A stretch of 64,000 nucleotides of DNA from Sulfolobus sp. A20 (GTDB lineage Archaea > Thermoproteota > Thermoprotei_A > Sulfolobales > Sulfolobaceae), in contig NZ_CP017006.1 in NCBI RefSeq assembly GCF_001719125.1, positions 310,001 through 374,000 on the forward strand, in the 5' to 3' direction. The translations under genes were made by a program, and so were the position numbers. Below the pieces are notes generated by a model that saw only the letters and a list, made by a program, of their open reading frames with translations, was not told the origin of the DNA and searched no databases. Each line of letters starts with the position of its first letter. Position 1 is the stretch's first letter. Below are positions 9,490 through 21,600 of this stretch, in pieces.

Positions 9490-9537
9490 TCCGAGCTTTG
9501 GCCCTTCATCACACTTCAGCCCTAGCTAGGTCTTCAC
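9490..9537 (-). ncRNA. candidate C/D box guide sRNA
   Basis: Read on the minus strand: C box GTGAAGA (9531-9537), 11-base guide CCTAGCTAGGG, D' box CTGA (9516-9519), 3-base spacer, C' box GTGATGA (9506-9512), 12-base guide AGGGCCAAAGCT, D-like box CGGA (9490-9493). The GC-rich segment stands out in an AT-rich intergenic region. This 48-base geometry is typical of Sulfolobus methylation guides acting with Nop5, fibrillarin and L7Ae. Under the D+5 rule the second guide would direct 2'-O-methylation of the fifth base of AGCUUUGGCCCU. The C and D boxes each carry one mismatch. Confidence 0.5.
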
Positions 9538-9546
9538 AGCAATTTT

Positions 9547-9556
9547 ATTTTATACT
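9547..9556 (+). promoter_or_regulatory. TATA box for the small zinc-ribbon gene
   Basis: ATTTTATACT (9546-9555 region) lies about 24 bases upstream of the ATG at 9574, the spacing expected for a leaderless transcript. Confidence 0.5.
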
Positions 9557-9573
9557 GATCCCATTATTAAACT

Positions 9574-9720
9574 ATGCCATGGAAGGTAAGGTGTACAAAC
9601 TGCAATACGGAAAGACTACTTAATATCAGTTTTGACATAAGTTCTCAAAAAAGCATATATATCTATTGCAACACATGCAAGAGAAACACTTTTAATGAAA
9701 TATTAGGTTATATCGAATAA
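9574..9720 (+). CDS. 48-residue zinc-ribbon protein
   Basis: A short gene encoding a protein that begins MPWKVRCTNCNTERLL and carries a second pair CNTC near residue 32, making a Cys4 zinc ribbon with 21 residues between the knuckles. Such mini zinc ribbons are frequent in Sulfolobales and often bind RNA, DNA or larger machines; the role of this one is unknown. A TATA box is correctly placed for a leaderless start. It lies between two candidate C/D box RNAs, one divergent upstream and one immediately downstream, beginning two bases after its stop codon, so mRNA and sRNA may share a transcript. Confidence 0.7.
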   Translation: MPWKVRCTNCNTERLLNISFDISSQKSIYIYCNTCKRNTFNEILGYIE

Positions 9721-9722
9721 TA

Positions 9723-9773
9723 ATGATGAGAGAGCTATTTTGACAAAAAGATGAAATAACCTGTCTCGGCTGA
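9723..9773 (+). ncRNA. candidate C/D box guide sRNA
   Basis: Plus strand: C box ATGATGA (9723-9729), 10-base guide, D'-like TTGA (9740-9743), 4-base spacer, C'-like AAGATGA (9748-9754), 15-base guide AATAACCTGTCTCGG, perfect D box CTGA (9770-9773). The flanks AAT (9719-9721) and ATT (after the D box) could pair as the terminal stem. It starts just after the zinc-ribbon stop codon and ends one base before the top6A stop codon, filling the gap completely. The terminal C and D boxes match the consensus exactly; the internal boxes are weaker. Confidence 0.5.
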
Positions 9774-9774
9774 A

Positions 9775-10944
9775 TTAACTAATATAATCACTACTCTTTA
9801 TCTTCTCTGGCAGGTACTGAAAAGCTAAGAACTTTAGACCCTTACTAGCCATAGCCTCTATTTCCAATTTTGACTTCTTTTGGAGGAAAGTATTAATTTC
9901 TTCCTGCCATGCCTTAGTCTTAAACCATTGATAATTCTTAATCTCTTCAGCCCTCTTAATATCTGCATCCTTAGCTCTGATTATGTAATTCCTCCTCTCA
10001 ACATCACTAAGATATGGTTTCTTCTTAGAACTTCCGAAAATATCACTCATGGAAACACCTAAAAATCTGGCTTCTGGTGTAGCTAGTCTCTCACTCTCAT
10101 AAGATAACGTTATTGAGCCTATCCTAAATACGCTAAATATATACCATCCATAAGGATCAGCATCGGTGAGAATATACACTGGGAGTTTCAATTCTTCATT
10201 TAGTCTTCTAACGAACCTTCTAGTAGCCCTATCTGGTTGTCCGGCACTGGTTATTAAAATGGACTTATATTGCTTCCAAAATCCTGCTCTATGCAATTGT
10301 TGAAATACCGCATCCTTCTCCACGACTAGAACAAATTCTGCATCAATGTCTATGAAATCTATCAAATCCGGAGTAGGTTCAATAGCATACGCACCATGAC
10401 CTGTTTTGCTGAGATCTATAATATCATTACCACTTCTTATTCTTAAATTCCCTACCACTTTACCCTTCTCTTTGCTTAATATTAACATCTCTTCTCTCAA
10501 TAGAGAAGTGAACACTTCTATATCAGCTATTACACTGTCTGACTCCTTTTGCTCATCCCACGTATTCTCCTCCGATACTATTTTGTTATCATTGATAGAT
10601 TTTAATAAAAGTGAATGCTTACCTCTGTAGTATAAATCACGTATAGTTGGATACTCATCATTAATTAGAGCTTCATAAATTATTGAGGACATTAATAAAG
10701 TTTGCATAAATCTCCTTGCTTCGTTTAGGTCAAGGAAATTTCGCTTAAGCTTCTTCTCACCTAGTAATAATAACTTCCTTTTTTCATCGTAAATTGTATT
10801 AGATAATGTTCGCATAGGTATTTCCATAACTAATGGTTCTCCTTTCTTAACTTGCTCTAAAACATTCAAAATTCTTCCCTTTAAAACGTTAGCAGCTTTC
10901 CTTCTAGCTTCTTTATCTACTTTTGATGTTAATTCTGAGCTCAT
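9775..10944 (-). CDS. top6A: DNA topoisomerase VI subunit A
   Basis: Subunit A, the Spo11 relative, cuts both strands of DNA so another duplex can pass, relaxing and decatenating DNA. Seen: the catalytic tyrosine in TIRDLYYRGKH (Tyr105 or Tyr106), and the TOPRIM metal site formed by VVEKDAVFQQL near 207 and the DADPYGWYI motif near 259. Length 389 is typical. The ATG overlaps the top6B stop by four bases, so the A2B2 subunits are translationally coupled. Confidence 0.97.
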   Translation of the reverse strand: MSSELTSKVDKEARRKAANVLKGRILNVLEQVKKGEPLVMEIPMRTLSNTIYDEKRKLLLLGEKKLKRNFLDLNEARRFMQTLLMSSIIYEALINDEYPTIRDLYYRGKHSLLLKSINDNKIVSEENTWDEQKESDSVIADIEVFTSLLREEMLILSKEKGKVVGNLRIRSGNDIIDLSKTGHGAYAIEPTPDLIDFIDIDAEFVLVVEKDAVFQQLHRAGFWKQYKSILITSAGQPDRATRRFVRRLNEELKLPVYILTDADPYGWYIFSVFRIGSITLSYESERLATPEARFLGVSMSDIFGSSKKKPYLSDVERRNYIIRAKDADIKRAEEIKNYQWFKTKAWQEEINTFLQKKSKLEIEAMASKGLKFLAFQYLPEKIKSSDYIS

Positions 10945-12536
10945 TCACTATCTACCCTATACAATTTTCTATATTCTTCAATGTTAATTAAATTTAGCTT
11001 CCTTGAGATAAGCTTAAACAGCTCATTCTCCAACTCATTTTGAATTTTTAAAGCTGCCTCCCTATTACCATCTGACATAAATATGGAGAAAGATCTACTC
11101 ACTTCAGGAATATATTTAAGATAAGTTAATAATTTCTTTTTCTCTTCCTCTTCCTTTCTTTTCTCAGTTAAGAATTGCTTCATTTTTCTTGCTGCTTCCA
11201 TCAAAGCGTTCCTTATTTCTTTCTCTATATCTTCTACTTCTGCTATACTCTCCTTTCCAGCACTCTTATAAGGTATCTTAGTGCTGCATAAATGAACCAT
11301 GACGACCATTTGATATTGCTCTCCCTCAATTCCGTATCTTTTCCAATCCATTTCCTCTACTACCTTCCATATAACATCAGACTTCTCATCATATATCAAT
11401 GGGATTTTATTAGCATATCTTAATACGATAGGCTCTTCGCTAGCTTGAATATTTCCGCCATATGCTATCCCTACCTCTACAACGAAAGGATGACCTTGAT
11501 AAGACTTAGGTCTCCTAGTAACAGCAACTGCGAATTCGGGGTTATAGATTTTCTTAAGGCCTAACTCAATTAAATCACTCCCTATTACAGACAAGGAATC
11601 AGCACTAGGCGGTCTAAGATCTTCAAATTTCTTGAAAGCCTCTACTAACCTAGTTATCTCTTCTTCAGTTAATGACTTGACCTTCTTATTACCTCTTAGC
11701 CCTGCTAACTCTAATATTTTATCAGCAGTTATCTCACCTACACTCTGGAATTCATTTATGAGAAATTCTTTAATTGTATAGTCCTTTTTTAGGTTATTGG
11801 CAATTATTTTAATCTCTTCCCTATCAACACCGTATGGATGGGGTTTAACTTCTTGTGGAGGTTTTGGTATTTTATTAGTTAGCCTAGGGAAATAATTCAC
11901 GTTACCTTCTGGATCCTTAAATATAAACTCAGCATAAGGTGTTATTAAATAGGTTCTCCTTATATACTCATATACCCTAGACTTAGCCTTCGTCCAATCC
12001 CCTGGTATGTATATTGCTACTGAAGTGCCATGAAAATCCTTATCATTAATTACAGATCCTCTTTCTACTATTATTGGTTCATTTTTGTTTATATCAATTT
12101 TCAGTTTAAAAACATAAATTCTTTTTGAGTTAATTGGCGAAGTCTCTATCTCTATTGGCCTATCTTGATGCATTTGACTATACAGAACCGCAGCTTTTAC
12201 ACCTAGCCCATACATACCTCTGGTTTGCCTATTGACATACTTAGAACTGTAGAGAACTTTTCCAAACGCGTTAGGAACCTCATGAGGTGGTATTCCTATA
12301 CCATTATCTGCTACATTAACTTTGTATATTTGCGTGTTGGCATCAATTAAATCTATACTTATCTTAATATTAGGCAAAATTCCATGAACATCAGTCGCAT
12401 CCAAAGCATTTTCAACTAGCTCTCTAACAGTCTGATAGAGAGCTCTAGCCGTATTAGGGAATCCTGCTAATTCCGGATTCCTCTTAAAGAATTCTGCCGG
12501 TGATAAGCTGGTAAATTTTTCCTTACTAGCCGACAT
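10941..12536 (-). CDS. top6B: DNA topoisomerase VI subunit B
   Basis: Subunit B binds ATP and drives strand passage. Seen: the GHKL Bergerat fold with ELVENALDATD near residue 38 (metal Asn), DNGIGIPPHEV near 76 and GLGVKAAVLYSQM near 110; then a helix-two-turn-helix stretch and a transducer domain ending in a charged helix with many Glu and Lys. Length 531 is normal. It follows deoxyhypusine synthase by 28 bases and overlaps top6A by four, placing topoisomerase VI at the end of an rtcB-dys-top6B-top6A operon. Confidence 0.97.
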   Translation of the reverse strand: MSASKEKFTSLSPAEFFKRNPELAGFPNTARALYQTVRELVENALDATDVHGILPNIKISIDLIDANTQIYKVNVADNGIGIPPHEVPNAFGKVLYSSKYVNRQTRGMYGLGVKAAVLYSQMHQDRPIEIETSPINSKRIYVFKLKIDINKNEPIIVERGSVINDKDFHGTSVAIYIPGDWTKAKSRVYEYIRRTYLITPYAEFIFKDPEGNVNYFPRLTNKIPKPPQEVKPHPYGVDREEIKIIANNLKKDYTIKEFLINEFQSVGEITADKILELAGLRGNKKVKSLTEEEITRLVEAFKKFEDLRPPSADSLSVIGSDLIELGLKKIYNPEFAVAVTRRPKSYQGHPFVVEVGIAYGGNIQASEEPIVLRYANKIPLIYDEKSDVIWKVVEEMDWKRYGIEGEQYQMVVMVHLCSTKIPYKSAGKESIAEVEDIEKEIRNALMEAARKMKQFLTEKRKEEEEKKKLLTYLKYIPEVSRSFSIFMSDGNREAALKIQNELENELFKLISRKLNLINIEEYRKLYRVDSE

Positions 12537-12564
12537 AAGTGTTACACCTTATATATAGAACAGT

Positions 12565-14951
<2,387 letters not shown>

Positions 14952-15088
14952 TTCGATCCATCCATAATTACGTCGTAAAATAAATAAATTTATACCTAAT
15001 AATGTTCGGAGATAATGGAGGAAAAATACAGAAATTTAATTTACTAGTAATCTAAAATAGATATTCCAATTAAAGTCAATTTATATTT

Positions 15089-15328
15089 TTAAATTTTCTT
15101 TTGCGCCTTCTTTGCCTTATCTTCAAGAATTTCTTTATATTTTCTTTGTATATTCTTTACTGATGAGCCTATACAATCTGAATCTGAGTTCAAGATTACC
15201 TCTTTTAGAAACTTATATGCACAAGACTTACTATGAAAATATAACTTTTCTCCTACAATTTCAATTTTTATACCTTGCCCTTCAGGAAAAGTTCTACCAC
15301 AAATACTACAGATATATTTATTATCCAT
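15089..15328 (-). CDS. small TRASH-like zinc-binding protein
   Basis: The 79-residue protein starts MDNKYICSICGRTF and carries a further Cys in FHSKSCAYKFL about 25 residues later, followed by a basic coiled helix ending AKKAQKK. The CxxC plus downstream SxxC-A pattern resembles the TRASH or treble-clef metal-binding fold found in archaeal metal sensors and ribosome-associated proteins. No DNA-binding domain is seen. It is divergent from the Lhr-like helicase gene, with a 74-base shared upstream region. Confidence 0.65.
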   Translation of the reverse strand: MDNKYICSICGRTFPEGQGIKIEIVGEKLYFHSKSCAYKFLKEVILNSDSDCIGSSVKNIQRKYKEILEDKAKKAQKKI

Positions 15329-15402
15329 AGATTGAACGTTGATTTTATATTTTTAAAAATAGCGGTAAATGTTGCTATCCAACAATTTTGGTGTGATAAT
15401 TA

Positions 15403-18198
15403 ATGCCAGATCAACTAGATCAGCGATTAAAGCATCTGATTAGGGAAAAACAATGGAGTGGCTTAAATAAAATTCAAGAAATGTCCTTCAAACCAATTGA
15501 TGAAGGAAAAAACACCCTAATTATAGCTCCAACCGGTTATGGAAAAACAGAGGCTGCCTTATTACCTATCTTAAATAAAATGATAAGCGAAAACGCAAAA
15601 CCAGTTAGTCTAATCTATATTACGCCACTAAAGGCTCTAATTAATGATTTACTATATAGAATTGAATGGTGGTCTTCAAGATTAGGATTCCTAGTAAATA
15701 GAAAACATGGTGAAGTACCTCAGAAGGAGAAAAATCAGAGATTAAAGAAGATTCCCCATATAATAGTTACTACTCCAGAAGGATTAGAAATAGATTTAGA
15801 TTGGGCTAGTAGATTTAGAGAACACTACAAGAACGTTAAATGGATAATAATAGATGAAGTTCATGAATTAATTAGTTCTAAAAGAGGAACCCAACTATCA
15901 GTTCTGCTAGAAAGGTTAAAGTACTTCATAGAATACGACTTCCAGCGAATAGGCTTATCCGCAACCATTAGTGATCCAGAAAAGGTAGCTAATTTCCTCT
16001 TTGGCTCATCAAAGAGGCCATCTGCAATTGTTAAATTAGATGAAGCTAGAAAATTCGAAATAAACATACATAAAGTCGATAGTGACCAAATGCTATGGAA
16101 GAAGGCTGCAGAAAAGATTAACCAATTAATAGAAAAGCCTAGTTTAATTTTCACAAACTCTAGGTTTTCAACAGAGAGATTGCATGAAGAGCTGGAGAAG
16201 TTAGGCAACACAGAAATTTACGTCCATCACTCTTCTGTATCTCGAGATTTAAAGAATTTGGCTGAAGATGGGCTAAGAAGTGGGAACGCTAAAGCAGTAG
16301 TTTGCACAAAAACTTTAGAGTTAGGAATACATGTTGGAGATATAAAAAAAGTTATAATGCTGAGGCCTCCTACGTCAGTAGCTTCTTTCTTGCAGAGATT
16401 AGGTAGAAGTGGCCATATAGTTAAAGGTACTCCTAAAGGTGATATCATATGTTACTATGATTATGATGTAATAGAAGGTCTAGCTCTATATGAAGCAGCT
16501 AGAAGAGGAATAATTGAAAGACCATTAATAGATAATGGCCTTGATATAGTCGCAAGGGAATTACTGGGAATGCTATTGCAATATCAAAAAATCAACTTAC
16601 AAATAGCATATAACATTATACATGGAGCTTTCGCTTATAATAATCTAACTTATTCCGAATTTTTACAGTTAATAAACTACTTAGTAAAGAATAATATAAT
16701 AAAGATAGAAGGGGATGAATTGAAAATAGGCGCAAATTTCTTTAAAATATGGAGATTTAATAAAGATTCTAAGATAGCATGGGGTAAAGACTTTGCTGAA
16801 TTTTTCTCTCTGATAAATAATAATGATACATTTTCTCTTAAATACAACGGAAATACTATAGGTGAAATTGACTCAATCTATGTTTTCAAGCATGTTAGGT
16901 CTAATGATGTCATAAGAATTAGTGGCAAGTTCTGGAAGGTAGTTAAAATAAATATGAATAAAGCTACAATAGACGTTATACCCGCAAATGAGGTAGAAGG
17001 AGAAATACCTATTTGGAAGGGAGAAAGTACATCTAAATCACCAATTATAGTTAAATTTATAAGAAAATTATTCAATAATATTGAAAAATATAATTCTCTA
17101 ATAGATGAAATCCTTGATGAGGAATCTAGGAAAGCACTATTTAGAATAATTAACGATTACGCTACGCAAGGAATTGAAATACCAATTAAAAATACCATAA
17201 TAGTGGAAAAAAGGGATAACGAATGGATATATAGCACCCTAATCGATGAAAAAGTGTCTAACACCTTAGCCCATTTACTTTTATATTTGGTGATAAAGAA
17301 GTATACATTAAACGCTTACGCTAGAAGCTCTATATATGGGTTCGCGATAAGAGGTTCTCCCACGGATTTACTTAAGGAGATTTCAACTATAGAAGAGGAT
17401 AAGATTAAGAAAATGATAGTTAGATCTATAAGGAGATCACCTTTCTTTATAGCGACATTAAAAGAGATTGGAGCAAGTTTTGGAAAAATTTCAAAAATTG
17501 ATATAAAGGAAGATAAATTCCTTATCAAGGAGGCGCTAAGGCAAACGCTAAATAAATACTTTAACATTAGAAGAACGTTAAAGTTTATTGATAAGGTCAA
17601 AAGAGGCGAGATAAAAATTGTTTACATAGATAAACCAACTCCATTTGCAAATGCTGTTTCATCACATGTTCAGATAAGGCCGTGGCTACTTGACCTAAAC
17701 GTAACCATATATCACGCGTTAAAAGGTGGAGCATATACGATTAATGAATTAGCTGAAGTTTTAGGCATTCCTAATAAGAGCCTTGAGAATAAGCTTAAAC
17801 AAATGAGAAAAAGCGGAAACAAGTACAGAGTTACTTACTTTATTGACGTTGATTGCAGGGAAACTAGATGGTGTTTATATGAGGATTTTGTTAATATAGT
17901 TAATTCAGAAGAATATTATTCGTCATTTGCACCTTTAAACTTAAATGAAATATTCTTGGCTACACTAAGATCTGGTGATAATCAGATAGAAATATTATTT
18001 AAGCCAAAAGATTTGTTGAATAGTTCAGACGAGATATTAAGAAAAATACCATTCAATGACGTGGATGAGATTAAGATTAAAGAAGCTATAGATACTTCAT
18101 ATCAAGTTTACCAAAAATATTATAACGTTAAGAAGGATATAATAATATACTTAATGTTAAACGCAGTAGCATATCTACAAAACTTAAAATACTCCTAG
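15403..18198 (+). CDS. Lhr-like superfamily 2 ATP-dependent helicase
   Basis: A 931-residue helicase. Seen: motif I APTGYGKTEAALLP near residue 43, motif Ia YITPLKALINDL, DEVHEL (motif II) near 151, LSATI (III), TNSRFSTERL (IV) and QRLGRSGH (VI) near 332, then a winged-helix region and the long C-terminal domain of the archaeal Lhr group. Archaeal Lhr proteins unwind and remodel DNA or RNA hybrids in repair and recombination, or translation-linked RNA work in the aLhr2 group; I cannot assign a subgroup. A GGTG ribosome-binding motif lies ten bases before the ATG. It is followed by a candidate sRNA and alba2. Confidence 0.9.
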   Translation: MPDQLDQRLKHLIREKQWSGLNKIQEMSFKPIDEGKNTLIIAPTGYGKTEAALLPILNKMISENAKPVSLIYITPLKALINDLLYRIEWWSSRLGFLVNRKHGEVPQKEKNQRLKKIPHIIVTTPEGLEIDLDWASRFREHYKNVKWIIIDEVHELISSKRGTQLSVLLERLKYFIEYDFQRIGLSATISDPEKVANFLFGSSKRPSAIVKLDEARKFEINIHKVDSDQMLWKKAAEKINQLIEKPSLIFTNSRFSTERLHEELEKLGNTEIYVHHSSVSRDLKNLAEDGLRSGNAKAVVCTKTLELGIHVGDIKKVIMLRPPTSVASFLQRLGRSGHIVKGTPKGDIICYYDYDVIEGLALYEAARRGIIERPLIDNGLDIVARELLGMLLQYQKINLQIAYNIIHGAFAYNNLTYSEFLQLINYLVKNNIIKIEGDELKIGANFFKIWRFNKDSKIAWGKDFAEFFSLINNNDTFSLKYNGNTIGEIDSIYVFKHVRSNDVIRISGKFWKVVKINMNKATIDVIPANEVEGEIPIWKGESTSKSPIIVKFIRKLFNNIEKYNSLIDEILDEESRKALFRIINDYATQGIEIPIKNTIIVEKRDNEWIYSTLIDEKVSNTLAHLLLYLVIKKYTLNAYARSSIYGFAIRGSPTDLLKEISTIEEDKIKKMIVRSIRRSPFFIATLKEIGASFGKISKIDIKEDKFLIKEALRQTLNKYFNIRRTLKFIDKVKRGEIKIVYIDKPTPFANAVSSHVQIRPWLLDLNVTIYHALKGGAYTINELAEVLGIPNKSLENKLKQMRKSGNKYRVTYFIDVDCRETRWCLYEDFVNIVNSEEYYSSFAPLNLNEIFLATLRSGDNQIEILFKPKDLLNSSDEILRKIPFNDVDEIKIKEAIDTSYQVYQKYYNVKKDIIIYLMLNAVAYLQNLKYS

Positions 18199-18217
18199 TA
18201 ATTACTTTTAGAAATGA

Positions 18218-18265
18218 GTGATGAAGCCCTTCCATTTGATCTGTGATAAAGGCCCGTGTTACTGA
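18218..18265 (+). ncRNA. candidate C/D box guide sRNA
   Basis: Plus strand: consensus C box GTGATGA (18218-18224), 11-base guide AGCCCTTCCAT, D'-like TTGA (18236-18239), 3-base spacer, C' box GTGATAA (18243-18249), 12-base guide AGGCCCGTGTTA, consensus D box CTGA (18262-18265). The element spacings (7-11-4-3-7-12-4) are identical to those of the candidate at 9490-9537, which greatly lowers the chance of coincidence. It lies 19 bases after the helicase stop codon and about 90 bases upstream of alba2. Expected target of the second guide: UAACACGGGCCU, methylated at the fifth base. Confidence 0.65.
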
Positions 18266-18357
18266 TAATAGAATAAGAAAAACTACCTTTCTTATCATAA
18301 CTTATAATATGGGTTAGATTTATTTTTATAAACCTATTTTGGTCTCGTGAGAATAAA

Positions 18358-18627
18358 ATGTCAGAGAAAATAAATGAAGTAATAGTTAGAAGATCTAAAA
18401 GTGTAGAAGACCATGTTTTAGATATAATAGTAATGTTCAATCAAGGTCTGAATGAAATCAAACTTAAGGGAGTAGGTAAAGAAATTTCAAAGGCAGTCGA
18501 CATTTACAATACATTAAAGGATAGATTAGGAGAGGGAGTACAATTATTAGGAGTAGAGACTGGAAGTGAAGTTAAAGATAGGAGAAGAATCTCATACATC
18601 TTGCTCAAGCTTAAGAGAGTTTACTGA
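18358..18627 (+). CDS. albA2: DNA/RNA-binding protein Alba2
   Basis: The 89-residue protein belongs to the Alba family of dimeric nucleic-acid-binding chromatin proteins; Alba2 heterodimerises with Alba1 and alters DNA bridging. Seen: the [21 protein letters not shown] helix-strand segment, the [15 protein letters not shown] loop-helix with the conserved basic site near residue 40, and the [10 protein letters not shown]-terminal strand. It lacks the N-terminal Alba1 lysine pair. A TATA-like TTTATTTTTATAAACC at about 18318-18333 precedes it. Its last 36 bases overlap the end of the convergent reverse gyrase gene. Confidence 0.95.
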   Translation: MSEKINEVIVRRSKSVEDHVLDIIVMFNQGLNEIKLKGVGKEISKAVDIYNTLKDRLGEGVQLLGVETGSEVKDRRRISYILLKLKRVY

Positions 18628-21600
18628 AGATAATATCTCACTATAAACATCAATTAGCACATTAGAAGCATTGATTCTGCCTAATGATATATCGTCTAGT
18701 ATACTCATCAGCTTTGAAGTACGCTCCTCTGATATGAGATGAGGGAATTTAGAGCTGAGGTACTGATAAACATTAATTCCTCTTCGGGTTGCTATCAGAT
18801 AGGATCTTTTCTTGCTAGAGATAACATATCCGTGCCTTAATAAGTTCTCGATAGTCTTAGCGTATGTGCTAGGTCTTCCTATACCCTTGGATTTCATTAA
18901 CGATATTATATCGGAATACGTAGGCAATTGCTCACTAGACCCTCTGCTTAGCGTTATTCTTGGGTTTATTTCACCTATTGGCAAGTTATGCGTTTTTATA
19001 TCATATATTTTTGCAAAACCACCAATAGTACTGGATATAAGTTCTGCTTCAATATAATCATTTTCATTCATTATAATTTTATATTTAGTCTTAATTCCAA
19101 TAGAGTGCTTCATCTGACTAGCTATAAATCGCCTAAATATTAGATCATACAGCATGAAATGATATTTGGTAAACCTTATTGGATATCTAAAGGGGTTTTC
19201 CTCGATTTCTTGAACCAACTCATTAACGTCGATTGCTCTGGTAGGTCTTATTCCTTCATGTGCCCCTTCCTCATCAGAGCTCCAATTTCTAGGTATGAAA
19301 TCTAAGGATAATCCGTGCTTTTCTAAGTACTCTTTAGCAATAGCTACTCCCACTGAAGATATATGAGTACTATCAGTTCTATGATATGTTATTAAACCAG
19401 CCTCGAACAGTTCTTGAGCGATCTTCATAGTTAAATTGGCGGTAAACTTAAATCTCGAGTTAGCCTCTATCAGTAAACTGTCAGTGGTAAATGGGGGTAA
19501 TGGAGATAGAAGGATCTTTTGTTCATTGACCTTCTCTATACTAATTTTTTCTACACTTTTCAAATACTCTTCAGCAGATTTTCTATCCTTAAAATATTTT
19601 TTAATAATATAGCCATTGATATCTATATAAACGATGTAACCTAGATTACTCTTGTAATTCATAGTTCTGTTAACTATCCAACCTAGGACCGGCGTTTGAA
19701 CTCTGCCCGCCCCTTGATTAAAGTCGTTAAACTTATTCTTTAGTATTTTACTCAGCTCAAACCCTATCCATCTATCTTCTACTCTTCTAGCAACTTGGCT
19801 CATTACCAGATTTACGTCCACCTTTTGAGGATTCCTTAACGCATTAAGAATAGCGTTCTTAGTTATCTCATGATACTTAACCCTATATACTTCAGAGTTA
19901 TACGGAGAAATCAGTGAAGACACATCAAAAGCTATCTTTTCGCCTTCTGCATCCGGATCACTGGCTATATAAATTTTTTCAACAAATAGTGAAAAATGCC
20001 TGAGCAAGTCGATAATAGCTTTTGAAGAATAAACGTTCTCTGATCCACAATATGGACATTTGTCATAATTAGTTGAGGAGAAAATCTTATTGCAATCTAA
20101 ACAGCGTGATAAAGGTACATAATAAGGTATTATATCACTATCATCTACCTTTACTCCGTAATAGCCTAATTTATCAGTAGTTAAATCGGTTATATGACCT
20201 TTAGTAGCTACAATATTCATTACGTATATGTTTTTACCATCTACTATAATCGTCTCATAGACGGGAATACGATTATATAGTTTAATTGACGGTCTTCCAA
20301 ACAATTTAGCAATTGTCCTAGCTTTCGTCGGAGATTCTACAACCAGCAATCCAGTAGTTATACTAAATTGCGTCCTCTCTCCTTCGTCTCTTCTTGAAGA
20401 ATCTAACTGCTGCTTAACCATATCTAGATTCAATTCTGATAATTCCTTAAATGCTATCTCAGGTAACATCCTTTGTAACCTTCTCTTCAAAATTTCAAAT
20501 ATTAATTTATTATCAATTAAAACAATTGATAGACCTAAAGTGAGACCACCGTTATATAGTCTACTTGATCTCCCCGAACCTTGAAGATAAGTTATAACAT
20601 CAGGATAGGTCATATAATAACTTGAATTTTCATAACTTATTACAAAATTATCAGATATTATTGTACTACTATTTATATCTTTTAATTTATCTTTTATTAA
20701 CGATATATATTCTAATAGATTACTCTTAATTCTTTGTAATTTCTCATTATTTATATCTTCATTATTCAGTATAGAGTATCTTATAAGCTGTGCCTCAGAA
20801 TAGTTAAGAAATAGAACATCATTCTGTATCCTTGACACATCGAGTCCTAAAACCTTAGCTACTCTAAGTAGGGTAAATGGATTAGATATGGCGTTATATA
20901 ACTTAATTCTTGTCTTAGGAACTCCATAAAATACCACATACTTTAATTTCTTAGGTTCATCAATCCCCCTTACAGCTACACCATAATATGAAGCTGAACC
21001 GATTAAGACATCTACTTTACCACTAGAGAACTCATCCAAGAACCTCCTACCACTTATCGCTAGCTTTGTCTCTAAACCAAATTCTTGTATTTCATCCTTT
21101 ATTTTCTTCATCATATCTCTTCCTAATTCTTTGGAAACTAGAATTAAACCGCCGCTTCCCAATTTTTGGATAATCGATAAATCCAGATTTTCCTCATATG
21201 AATCTATGATATTTCTGGCATAGAGTTGAACAGAAGCCGGTTCGAATCCAGTTAACAATCGTAATGCTTTCTGTTTTATGCCTTTGGGTCTTATAGTCGC
21301 GCTTGCTACAACCAATTGAGATATTTTTTCATTAAAACTTGCTATCTTTAGTTCTAAATCCCTTATTCTCTCCTTAATCTCATCATTATCGCTATTAAGT
21401 AGAAACTTTTGTTTTAGTCTAGTCAGCTGGATCGCACTATTGTACACTTCTCTTGGTACGCCAAGCAACGAAACTAGTCTATCTGTAGTTTTACCGCTTT
21501 TCACTACTGCATCGGCATCATCTATAATAACTAGTTTAGGCTTAACAGTGATAGTATCGGAGTTCTTATTCAAGTAGCTTACAGTAATTACATTTAACTT

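Noticed and set aside
18195-18440. 81-codon minus-strand frame upstream of alba2
   Set aside because: It lies over a clear sRNA candidate and the alba2 promoter and start, has no protein motif, and is antisense to a known gene.
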